Assembly: GCF_965218685.1 (NCBI RefSeq)
Contig: NZ_OZ244657.1
Span: forward strand, 434,001 to 498,000
DNA: 64,000 bases
Reading direction: 5' to 3'
DNA from: Thalassobius sp965218685
Lineage (GTDB): Bacteria > Pseudomonadota > Alphaproteobacteria > Rhodobacterales > Rhodobacteraceae
The notes beneath the pieces were generated by a model that saw only the letters and a list, made by a program, of their open reading frames with translations, was not told the origin of the DNA and did no database searches. The position numbers were made by a program, and so were the translations under genes. Below, in pieces: positions 43,227 through 50,748 of this stretch (positions are counted from its first letter, which is position 1; each line of letters starts with the position of its first letter).

Positions 43227-44102
43227 ATGACTCAGACACCCAAAACCCCAGGCAGCAAGGCTGCAGGCAGCAAATCCCACGGCAGCCTGTCGCACGGCGG
43301 CAAATCGCACGCAAACAAGTCGCATGGCCGCAAATCCATCCGTCTTAGCGCCAAGCCGCAAGACCTGATGAGCGAGGATGCCCGTCTGGCGGGGGTCTGG
43401 ACCGCTCGGATTATCACTCTGTTCCCGCAGGCCTTCCCCGGCGTGCTGGGCGAAAGCCTGACAGGCAAGGCCCTGAAAGAGGGAAAGTGGCAGATGGAAA
43501 CCACCGATCTGCGGGATTTTGGCGTAGGCAAGCACCGCAATGTCGATGACACCCCCGCAGGTGGCGGTGCCGGCATGGTGCTGCGCCCCGACGTGGTGGG
43601 CAACGCCATCGCACACACAATGGAGGGGGCCCACGGCAAATGGCCGATATTTTACCTGTCACCTCGTGGCCGCCGGTTTGACCAGCAAATGGCCCGCAGC
43701 TGGTCGCAATGTGATGGCGTCACCCTGCTGTGCGGACGTTTCGAGGGCGTGGATCAGCGCGTGCTGGATCACTATGGCGTTTACGAAGTGTCCTTGGGTG
43801 ATTTTGTCCTGACCGGAGGCGAGATCGCCGCCCAAGCGATGATCGACGCCACTGTGCGGTTGCTGCCATCAGTTCTGGGCAATGCCGACAGCATCGAAGA
43901 TGAAAGCCATTCCAACGGGTTGCTGGAGCATCCGCAATACACCCGCCCTGCCGAATGGATGGGCCGTGAAATCCCCGATGTTCTGATGTCCGGGCACCAC
44001 GGAAAAGTTGCTGAATGGCGCCAAAAAATGTCCGAGGAAATCACAAAAGAACGCCGCCCTGACATGTGGGCGGCGTATAAGGCTCAGAAAAAGAAACGCT
44101 AA
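43227..44102 (+). CDS. trmD: tRNA (guanine37-N1)-methyltransferase with repeat-encoded N-terminal extension
   Basis: TrmD methylates G37 of tRNAs and prevents frameshifting. The catalytic core starts about residue 57 (WTARIITLFPQAFPGVLGESL). It includes DDTPAGGGAGMVLRPDVV, the knot segments LLCGRFEGVDQRVLDHY and SLGDFVLTGGEIAAQAM, and the C-terminal domain. Before it lie about 56 extra residues, of which 9-38 are six imperfect five-residue repeats of the type GSKSH, encoded by 15-bp tandem repeats. A later in-frame ATG at 43368 could avoid them, so the extension may be partly untranslated. Confidence 0.93.
   Translation: MTQTPKTPGSKAAGSKSHGSLSHGGKSHANKSHGRKSIRLSAKPQDLMSEDARLAGVWTARIITLFPQAFPGVLGESLTGKALKEGKWQMETTDLRDFGVGKHRNVDDTPAGGGAGMVLRPDVVGNAIAHTMEGAHGKWPIFYLSPRGRRFDQQMARSWSQCDGVTLLCGRFEGVDQRVLDHYGVYEVSLGDFVLTGGEIAAQAMIDATVRLLPSVLGNADSIEDESHSNGLLEHPQYTRPAEWMGREIPDVLMSGHHGKVAEWRQKMSEEITKERRPDMWAAYKAQKKKR
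43251..43340 (+). repeat. Six 15-bp tandem repeats in the 5' end of trmD
   Basis: Six consecutive 15-bp units begin at 43251, 43266, 43281, 43296, 43311 and 43326. The consensus is GGCAGCAAATCGCAC, and each unit encodes a pentapeptide: GSKAA, GSKSH, GSLSH, GGKSH, ANKSH, GRKSI. The period keeps the reading frame, so gain or loss of units would be tolerated. Confidence 0.9.
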
Positions 44103-44105
44103 GGC

Positions 44106-44495
44106 TTAGCAGGCCAGCGCGACTGACCAACCGGTCTTGTACCCGTCTTTCTTGATCTTGATGTTTTGCAGGTCGGTATCCAGGGTGAAACCGCCGATCA
44201 TCGCCAGAACGCCTGCCTGGAACGTTGACTTGCACCCGGTATGAGCCTTGGCTGCGCGCTCCAGTTCGCGCCCGGTGAAGGGCACTCCTTTCTCGGCGCT
44301 ATTGATAAGGGCCGTCTTGCGGTCCTCCAATACGGCGATCTGGTACGATTTTCCGTCATGGCTAAAGGTTTCGGCGCCTTTGCGGGCTTCTTTCTCGGCC
44401 ACCGCGGCGGCTTTTCCCTCGGACGAGGGGGCCGGGGCGCACACCGCGACGGTCAAGGCAACAGCGATGCTCAAAATGGATTTCTTCACAATCAA
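44106..44495 (-). CDS. Exported protein of unknown function
   Basis: A 129-residue protein with an N-terminal signal-like segment (SILSIAVALTVAVCAPAPS); a Cys at residue 19 could be a lipidation site but the preceding residues are a poor lipobox. The mature part holds two Cys (HTGCKSTF and the C-terminal ALAC). The start is a TTG at 44495 with AAGGAAA upstream, or a GTG two codons later. It converges with trmD, 3 bp apart. The family is not recognised. Confidence 0.6.
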   Translation of the reverse strand: MIVKKSILSIAVALTVAVCAPAPSSEGKAAAVAEKEARKGAETFSHDGKSYQIAVLEDRKTALINSAEKGVPFTGRELERAAKAHTGCKSTFQAGVLAMIGGFTLDTDLQNIKIKKDGYKTGWSVALAC

Positions 44496-44807
44496 GGGTA
44501 CTTTTTCCTTTGAAAAAACAACCCAGCCCTAACGGATACATCCAAGGACGGCAATTCCCGCCGAAACCCCTTGATCCATGAGACTTCTGCCCCTATACAC
44601 CGCCCGTTCGCGGTCGGAATCGGCCTGCGGGCCTGTTTGGTATTTTGGATACGTCTTCGGCATCCGTTACGTGATACCCTACAGCTTCAAAGAAAGATGA
44701 CCTGAACCCTCTGGCGGGCGCTGCGGCGGACCCGGACGAAGACCAAGAGCTCTGAGGATGTCACAGACCTTTGCGGACCAACCGCAAGCATAGTTAGGAG
44801 CAAAGCG
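44496..44807. other. Leader/intergenic region upstream of rplS
   Basis: A 312-bp gap between a minus-strand gene and rplS. The last 150 bp are likely a transcribed leader. A hairpin, TTGCGG-N5-CCGCAA (44771-44787), ends 20 bp before the ATG at 44808, and TTAGGAG at 44793-44799 is the ribosome site. A GC-rich segment (about 44708-44735) could also fold. I cannot name a known riboregulator; it may simply be the rplS-rpmE promoter and 5' UTR. Confidence 0.4.
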
Positions 44808-45191
44808 ATGGATCTGATCGCACAACTCGAGGCGGAACAAGTTGCCGCCCTGGGGAAAAATATCCCCGATTTCAAAGCTGGCGACACCATTCGCGTCGGC
44901 TATAAAGTGACCGAAGGCTCGCGTACCCGTGTGCAGGACTACGAAGGTGTCTGCATCAGCCGCAAAAACGGCAACGGCATCGCCGGTTCGTTCACCGTTC
45001 GCAAGATTTCTTTTGGTGAAGGCGTGGAACGTGTGTTCCCCCTGTTCTCGACCAACATCGACAGCATCACTGTTGTCCGTCGTGGTCGCGTCCGCCGCGC
45101 CAAGCTGTACTACCTGCGTTCGCGTCGTGGTAAATCCGCACGTATCGCAGAAGTCACCAACTACAAGCCCAAAGCTGGCGCCGAAGCATAA
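44808..45191 (+). CDS. rplS: 50S ribosomal protein L19
   Basis: A large-subunit protein at the 30S/50S interface. It has 127 residues with the L19 core: IPDFKAGDTIRVGYKVTEGSRTRVQDYEGVCISRKNG and SFGEGVERVFPLFS, then RRGRVRRAKLYYLRSRRGKSARI. rpmE follows after 11 bp, and the two share a terminator. Confidence 0.97.
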   Translation: MDLIAQLEAEQVAALGKNIPDFKAGDTIRVGYKVTEGSRTRVQDYEGVCISRKNGNGIAGSFTVRKISFGEGVERVFPLFSTNIDSITVVRRGRVRRAKLYYLRSRRGKSARIAEVTNYKPKAGAEA

Positions 45192-45202
45192 GGAACGGAT
45201 TG

Positions 45203-45424
45203 ATGAAAGATGGCATCCACCCCGACTACCACTTCATCGAAGTGAAAATGACCGACGGCACCGTTGTCACCATGCGCTCTACCTGGGGTGCAGAAGGCGA
45301 CCAGTTGGCCCTGGACATCGACCCCAGCGCGCACCCGGCATGGACCGGTGGCACCTCGCGTCTGATGGACGCCGGCGGCCGCGTGTCGAAGTTCAAAAAC
45401 AAATACGCCGGTCTGGGCTTCTAA
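45203..45424 (+). CDS. rpmE: 50S ribosomal protein L31
   Basis: A 73-residue L31 starting MKDGIHPDYHFIEVKMTDGT. The zinc-binding Cys residues of the classic E. coli L31 are absent, so this is the zinc-independent (C-minus) form of the A-type protein, common in alphaproteobacteria. GGTSRLMDAGGRVSKFKNKYAGLGF is the conserved end. The ATG at 45203 follows AAGGAA. Confidence 0.95.
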   Translation: MKDGIHPDYHFIEVKMTDGTVVTMRSTWGAEGDQLALDIDPSAHPAWTGGTSRLMDAGGRVSKFKNKYAGLGF

Positions 45425-45449
45425 GCCTGACCCCACGCGCATTGATGGA

Positions 45450-45480
45450 AACCCCGCCCTTTGGCGGGGTTTTCTGTTTT
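45450..45480 (+). terminator. Rho-independent terminator after rpmE
   Basis: A nine-bp stem (AACCCCGCC with its complement) with a CTTT loop is followed by TTTCTGTTTT. Confidence 0.9.
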
Positions 45481-45633
45481 CAGAGGGCAGGATGCGCCTT
45501 GGCCCTTCCAAAATCGCGCCACAGATGCGAAGGATGGCTCTCGACAGGTAACAAAGCTTTGAAAATTCATGCGGACCACAATATCCTGTGGGCATATGAT
45601 TGAAACAAGGCAAGTATAGCGGGATAGAGGCGT

Positions 45634-46443
45634 ATGGCGCATATTATTGTCGTCGGGAACGAAAAGGGCGGAGCCGGGAAATCCACCGTCTCGATGCATG
45701 TGGCGACCGCCTTGGCGCGGATGGGCAAGAAAGTGGCCGTGTTGGACCTGGACCTGCGCCAGAAAACCTTTGCGCGCTATGTGACCAACCGGAAACATTT
45801 TCTGGCCGAAGCCGGGCTGGACCTGCCCAGCCCTTCGTATCACGACCTGCCCCCGGCCGATCAGGAACAGCTGAAGCCCGGCGAGAACCCGTATGACCAC
45901 CGCCTGTCCAAGGCGATTGCAGAGGTCGAGCCGGACAATGACTTCATCCTGATCGACTGCCCCGGCTCGCATACCCGCCTCAGCCAGGTGGCGCATTCAT
46001 TGGCCGACACCCTGATCACCCCGCTGAACGACAGTTTCGTGGATTTCGACCTGTTGGCCCATGTGGACAATGATGGCCGCAAGATCGAAGGCCCCTCGGT
46101 TTACTCCGAGATGGTCTGGAACGCCCGCCAGTTGCGCGCACAGGCCGGGCTGAAACCCATCGACTGGGTCGTGCTGCGCAACCGTCTGGGTGCTCAGCAT
46201 ATGGTGAACAAGGAAAAGATGGAAAAGGCACTGTCGGCCCTGGCCAAGCGGATCGGATTCCGAGTGGTGCCCGGTTTCCACGAGCGTGTGATTTTCCGCG
46301 AGCTGTTCCCCCGGGGCCTGACTCTGCTGGACCTGCGTGACATCGGGGTGAAGCAGCTGAACATCTCGAACGTGGCCGCCCGGCAAGAACTGCGCGACCT
46401 GATCAAGGCGCTGGACCTGCCGGACGTCGAGATCAACTTCTGA
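45634..46443 (+). CDS. mipZ: Division-plane positioning ATPase MipZ
   Basis: A ParA-like ATPase that forms a gradient from the poles and blocks FtsZ assembly away from midcell in alphaproteobacteria without Min. It has 269 residues with a deviant Walker A GNEKGGAGKSTVS near residue 8, VAVLDLDLRQKTFARY, Walker B FILIDCPGS and a MipZ-type C-terminus (FPRGLTLLDLRD). It is read alone after the rpmE terminator. Confidence 0.95.
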   Translation: MAHIIVVGNEKGGAGKSTVSMHVATALARMGKKVAVLDLDLRQKTFARYVTNRKHFLAEAGLDLPSPSYHDLPPADQEQLKPGENPYDHRLSKAIAEVEPDNDFILIDCPGSHTRLSQVAHSLADTLITPLNDSFVDFDLLAHVDNDGRKIEGPSVYSEMVWNARQLRAQAGLKPIDWVVLRNRLGAQHMVNKEKMEKALSALAKRIGFRVVPGFHERVIFRELFPRGLTLLDLRDIGVKQLNISNVAARQELRDLIKALDLPDVEINF

Positions 46444-46449
46444 TCCGCG

Positions 46450-46884
46450 TCACATACGCGCCAGCTTGAGCAACGCCTGTCGCAGCACCCGGTTTTCCTC
46501 GTTCGTCAGGATCGAGGACAAGCGCGCATCATAATCCTCGGCGATTCCGCGCAGATCCAGATAGGCCGCGCGCCCGGTGGGCGTCAGGTCCAGATGCTCC
46601 AGCCGCCGGTCATTATCATCCTGCGTCCGTGTCAGGTATCGCCGCTGCGCCAACCGGTGCACGGCGCGGCTGATCTTTGTCTTATGCATCTTCGAGCGTA
46701 GCCCGATATCCTTGGCCGTCATCCGCCCATAAATGCCAAGATGGAACAACACACGCCATTCCGTCCGCAGCATGCCATATCGATCCTTATAGGCCTTCTG
46801 GAATTCCAGACTGCTTTCTTCTGCAGCCTGGTTCAAAAGGTATGGTAGGAATTGTTGTAGCGGGAACTTATCATTTTCTTCCAT
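46450..46884 (-). CDS. MarR-family regulator of the homogentisate operon
   Basis: A 144-residue winged-helix regulator: LRTEWRVLFHLGIYGRMTAKDIGLRSKMHKTKISRAVHRLAQRRYL holds the recognition helix (KTKISRAVHRL), and TQDDNDRRLEHLDLTPTGR is the wing. It is divergent from hmgA, with a clean dyad between them, so it probably represses the homogentisate genes and responds to an aromatic ligand. It converges with mipZ, 6 bp apart. Confidence 0.9.
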   Translation of the reverse strand: MEENDKFPLQQFLPYLLNQAAEESSLEFQKAYKDRYGMLRTEWRVLFHLGIYGRMTAKDIGLRSKMHKTKISRAVHRLAQRRYLTRTQDDNDRRLEHLDLTPTGRAAYLDLRGIAEDYDARLSSILTNEENRVLRQALLKLARM

Positions 46885-46900
46885 TTCTCGATCTCTACCC

Positions 46901-46921
46901 GTTGTTAGTTACAAAAACAAC
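46901..46921. promoter_or_regulatory. Candidate MarR operator in the marR-hmgA region
   Basis: GTTGTT-N9-AACAAC is a perfect 21-bp dyad in the 69-bp divergent region, 17 bp before marR and about 30 bp before hmgA, where it would overlap both promoters. Confidence 0.65.
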
Positions 46922-46953
46922 AATTAACCCTGCAACTATAGAGGAGACGCGCA

Positions 46954-48309
46954 ATGAATCACCAAACTCAGCCCGACGCCTATGTGCAGGCGCCGTCCGA
47001 TGTTGGGACGACACCCGGCTACATGCCCGGCTTCGGCAATGACTTTGAAACCGAGGCTTTGCCCGGAGCTTTGCCTCAGGGAATGAATAGCCCTCAGAAA
47101 TGTAACTATGGCCTGTACGGAGAACAGTTGTCGGGAACAGCTTTCACCGCCCACCCGCCCGAGCGGACATGGTGCTATCGTATCCGGCCCAGCGTAAAGC
47201 ACTCGCATCGCTACACAAAAATCGACCTGCCTTACTGGAAGTCCGCCCCATGTGTGGACCCTGATGTCACCAGCCTGGGCCAGTACCGCTGGGACGCGGT
47301 GCCCCATTCAGATGAGGGCCTGACCTGGCTGACCGGCATGCGCACCATGACCACCGCCGGCGACGTGAACACCCAGGTCGGCATGGCCAGCCATGTCTAT
47401 CTGGTCACCGAATCAATGGTGGACGAGTATTTCTTTTCGGCCGATTCCGAGCTGCTGGTCGTTCCTCAGGAAGGCCGTCTGCGGTTCTTCACCGAGCTGG
47501 GCATCATCGACGTGGAACCCAAAGAGATCGCAATCATCCCGCGGGGATTGGTGTACAAGGTCGAGGTTCTTGAAGGCCCCTGCCGCGGATTCGTCTGCGA
47601 AAACTACGGTCAGAAATTCGAGCTGCCCGCCCGTGGCCCGATCGGCGCCAACTGTATGGCCAACCCGCGTGATTTCAAGGCCCCTGTTGCGGCCTATGAG
47701 GACAAGGAAGTGCCCTCGAAGATCACCGTGAAATGGTGCGGTCAGTTCCACACCTCCGAGATCGGCCAATCGCCGCTGGACGTGGTCGCATGGCACGGCA
47801 ACTATGCCCCCTACAAATACGACCTGCGCACCTATTGCCCGGTTGGCGCCATCCTGTTTGATCACCCGGACCCCTCGATTTTCACCGTGCTGACCGCGCC
47901 TTCGGGCCAGCCGGGCACCGCAAATATCGACTTTGTTCTGTTCCGCGAACGCTGGCTGGTGGCCGAGAACACCTTCCGCCCGCCGTGGTATCACAAGAAC
48001 ATCATGTCCGAGCTGATGGGAAATATTTACGGCCAGTACGACGCCAAACCCCAGGGGTTTGTCCCCGGCGGGATGAGCCTGCATAACATGATGCTGCCGC
48101 ATGGCCCGGATAAGAACGCGTTCGAGGGCGCCTCGAACTCGAACCTCGGGCCGGATAAGCTGGACAACACCATGTCCTTCATGTTCGAGACCCGGTTCCC
48201 GCAGCATCTGACGGCATTTGCCGCCAACGAGGCGCCGTTGCAGGATGACTATATCGATTGCTGGACCGATCTGGAAAAGAAGTTCGACGGAACCCCCGGC
48301 AAAAAGTGA
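46954..48309 (+). CDS. hmgA: Homogentisate 1,2-dioxygenase
   Basis: A 451-residue non-haem iron dioxygenase that opens the ring of homogentisate to maleylacetoacetate, the central step of Tyr/Phe degradation. It opens with GYMPGFGNDFETEALPGALP, the family N-terminus. PRGLVYKVEVLEGPCRGFVCENYG, VVAWHGNYAPYKYDLRTYCP and FRPPWYHKNIMSE-like segments hold the iron-ligand His and Glu residues. GAGGAG precedes the ATG. It is the first gene of the operon repressed by the divergent MarR. Confidence 0.97.
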   Translation: MNHQTQPDAYVQAPSDVGTTPGYMPGFGNDFETEALPGALPQGMNSPQKCNYGLYGEQLSGTAFTAHPPERTWCYRIRPSVKHSHRYTKIDLPYWKSAPCVDPDVTSLGQYRWDAVPHSDEGLTWLTGMRTMTTAGDVNTQVGMASHVYLVTESMVDEYFFSADSELLVVPQEGRLRFFTELGIIDVEPKEIAIIPRGLVYKVEVLEGPCRGFVCENYGQKFELPARGPIGANCMANPRDFKAPVAAYEDKEVPSKITVKWCGQFHTSEIGQSPLDVVAWHGNYAPYKYDLRTYCPVGAILFDHPDPSIFTVLTAPSGQPGTANIDFVLFRERWLVAENTFRPPWYHKNIMSELMGNIYGQYDAKPQGFVPGGMSLHNMMLPHGPDKNAFEGASNSNLGPDKLDNTMSFMFETRFPQHLTAFAANEAPLQDDYIDCWTDLEKKFDGTPGKK

Positions 48310-48411
48310 GGCGTTGGGGCGCTGCCCCCTTGGCCTGCGGCCAATTCCCCCGGAGTATTTCGGGAGCAAAGAAAACGGTGCGGTGAAGCGCATCTGATGG
48401 AAGGACGACGA

Positions 48412-49668
48412 ATGTCATTGATGAAAAGCTGGGTCGAAAGCGCCAATCGCGCAGACAGCCCGTTTCCCCTGAACAACCTGCCCTATGGTGTGTTCGAAAC
48501 CGCCGAGCTGGAGCCCCGTTGCGGTGTGGCCATCGGCGATATGATCCTGGATTGCCAGACCGCCGAAGAGGCCGGCGTGATCGCTGTGAGTGACGTGGCC
48601 CTGTTCGACGTGCCTTTCTGGAATGAGGTCATGGAAGAAGGCTCTGCGCTGTGGGCCGCCCTGCGCACCCGCCTGACCGAAATCCTGGCCGAGGGCAGCG
48701 CCGATCAGGCCGCCGTGGAATCCATGCTGGTGCCGCAAGCTGACGCGACCCTGCACATGCCGATTCTGGTGTCGGAATACACCGACTTCTATGCCGGAAA
48801 GAACCACGCGTTCAACGTGGGCACGATGTTCCGCGGCCCCGAAAATGCCTTGCCGCCCAACTGGTTGCATATTCCGATCGGGTATAATGGCCGGGCGTCC
48901 TCGGTTGTGGTGTCGGGCACGGCTGTGCGCCGCCCCTGGGGTCAGTTGAAAGGCCCGAATGATGACGCACCGCGTTGGGCCCCCTGTGCGCGCTTTGATC
49001 TGGAACTGGAAATGGGCGCCATCGTCGGCACCTCGTCTGACGGGCCGATCACCGTGCAAGAGGCTGACGACAACATCTTTGGCTATGTGCTGCTGAACGA
49101 CTGGTCGGCGCGTGACATCCAGGCTTGGGAATACCAGCCGCTGGGGCCGTTCCAGGCCAAGGCGACCGCCACCACCATCAGCCCCTGGATCGTGACCAAG
49201 GCCGCGCTGGAGCCGTTCCGTTGTGACACCCCCGCGCGCGAGAAAGAGCTGCTGCCTCATCTGCGCGACTGCGGCCCGATGCTGTATGACATCGACCTGT
49301 CCGTGACCCTGGCGCCTGAGGGCAAAAAGGCCACCACCATCACCCGCACCAATTATAACATGATGTACTACTCGGCGGCTCAGCAGTTGGCACATCACAC
49401 CACCAGCGGCTGCCCGATGAATGTGGGCGATCTGCTGGGCTCGGGCACCATTTCGGGGCCAACCAAACCCGAGCGCGGCTCGCTGCTGGAACTCAGCTGG
49501 GGCGGTAAGGAACCGCTGACGCTGGACACCGGAGAAGAGCGTTGCTTCCTTGAGGACGGTGACACGCTGACCCTGCACGGCGCCGCCAAGGGCGACGGTT
49601 ACACCATCGGATTCGGCGCCTGCACTGGCACCGTTCTGCCCGCGCTTGATGACCCCTATAAACGCTAA
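48412..49668 (+). CDS. fahA: Fumarylacetoacetase
   Basis: Hydrolyses fumarylacetoacetate to fumarate and acetoacetate, the last step of the pathway. It has 418 residues with SWVESANRADSPFPLNNLPYGVF at the start, YTDFYAGKNHAFNVGTMFR and the metal-site segment FDLELEMGAIVG. The conserved VLLNDWSARDIQAWEYQPLGPF follows. The ATG at 48412 has AAGGACG upstream; the frame also allows 48397. It is separated from hmgA by about 100 bp. Confidence 0.97.
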   Translation: MSLMKSWVESANRADSPFPLNNLPYGVFETAELEPRCGVAIGDMILDCQTAEEAGVIAVSDVALFDVPFWNEVMEEGSALWAALRTRLTEILAEGSADQAAVESMLVPQADATLHMPILVSEYTDFYAGKNHAFNVGTMFRGPENALPPNWLHIPIGYNGRASSVVVSGTAVRRPWGQLKGPNDDAPRWAPCARFDLELEMGAIVGTSSDGPITVQEADDNIFGYVLLNDWSARDIQAWEYQPLGPFQAKATATTISPWIVTKAALEPFRCDTPAREKELLPHLRDCGPMLYDIDLSVTLAPEGKKATTITRTNYNMMYYSAAQQLAHHTTSGCPMNVGDLLGSGTISGPTKPERGSLLELSWGGKEPLTLDTGEERCFLEDGDTLTLHGAAKGDGYTIGFGACTGTVLPALDDPYKR

Positions 49669-49680
49669 AGGAATACCAAA

Positions 49681-50631
49681 ATGGCCAAAGCATTCGCGTC
49701 CCAAGGGGACATGACCGAAAAGACCATCAGCTTCACCGAAGTGGGCGAGGGCCTGTATGCCTTCACCGCCGAGGGTGACCCCAACAGCGGTGTGATCATT
49801 GGCGACGACAGCGTCATGATCGTCGAGGCGCAGGCCACCCCGCGCCTGGCAAACAAGGTGATTGAATGCGTGCGCAGCGTCACCGACAAGCCGATCACCC
49901 ACGTGGTTCTGACCCACTATCACGCTGTGCGAGTGCTGGGCGCCAGCGCCTTTGGGGCGCAGCAGGTCATCATGTCGGACACGGCCCGCTCGATGGTAGT
50001 GGAACGCGGACAAGAGGACTGGGACAGCGAATTCCAACGCTTCCCCCGTCTGTTCGAAGGCCACGAATCCATCCCCGGTCTGACCTACCCGACCACGACG
50101 TTCAGCGACTCGATGACCGTTTATCTGGGCAACCGCCGTGTGGATATCCGCCAGATCGGCCGCGCGCATACTGCTGGGGATTCCATCATTCACGTCCCCG
50201 ACCAGAACGTCATGTTCACCGGCGATATCGTCGAATACCACTCGGCCTGCTATTGCGGTGATGGGCATTTCGGCGACTGGGGTTCCACCCTGGACAAGAT
50301 CAAAGCCTATGACGTGGACGCCATCGCGCCCGGCCGTGGTGATGCTCTGGTTGGCAAGGAAATGGTAAACGCCGCCATCGAAAACACCCGTGATTTCGTC
50401 GACAGCACCTATCGCCCCGCCGCCAGGGTGGCTGCGCGCAACGGCACTCTGAAAGAAGCATGGGATGCCGTCCGCGAGGAATGTGACCCCAAGTTCGCCG
50501 ACTACGCCATCTACGAACACTGCCTGCCGTTCAACGTTGCCCGCGCCTATGACGAGGCCCGCGGCATCGACACCCCCCGCATCTGGACCGCCCAGCGCGA
50601 TCTGGAAATGTGGGAGGCCCTGCAGGGCTAA
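49681..50631 (+). CDS. MBL-fold protein with an altered metal motif
   Basis: A 316-residue metallo-beta-lactamase-fold protein located in the homogentisate operon. The usual H-x-H-x-D-H motif reads H79-Y-H81-A-V83-R84, so the second-metal ligands Asp and His are replaced by Val and Arg. The other landmarks are intact: AHTAGDSI (His of motif 3) and MFTGDIVEYHS (bridging Asp of motif 4). It therefore may bind one metal or have a changed chemistry. It starts 12 bp after fahA and probably acts on a pathway thioester, lactone or ester; this is inference from context. Confidence 0.85.
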   Translation: MAKAFASQGDMTEKTISFTEVGEGLYAFTAEGDPNSGVIIGDDSVMIVEAQATPRLANKVIECVRSVTDKPITHVVLTHYHAVRVLGASAFGAQQVIMSDTARSMVVERGQEDWDSEFQRFPRLFEGHESIPGLTYPTTTFSDSMTVYLGNRRVDIRQIGRAHTAGDSIIHVPDQNVMFTGDIVEYHSACYCGDGHFGDWGSTLDKIKAYDVDAIAPGRGDALVGKEMVNAAIENTRDFVDSTYRPAARVAARNGTLKEAWDAVREECDPKFADYAIYEHCLPFNVARAYDEARGIDTPRIWTAQRDLEMWEALQG

Positions 50632-50748
50632 GCCTGCTTCCCCCGCCCATGCCGGTGCGGGGGAGCCCGAAACGCAAAACTGACCACCTGAAAGTCATGC
50701 GAGGGCATGGCATTCTACAAGTGCACCCAAAACAGGGAGGAGACACCC

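Noticed and set aside
48415..50520. 701-codon minus-strand frame opposite fahA and the MBL gene
   Set aside because: Antisense shadow of two well-supported genes; no recognisable domain or ribosome site.
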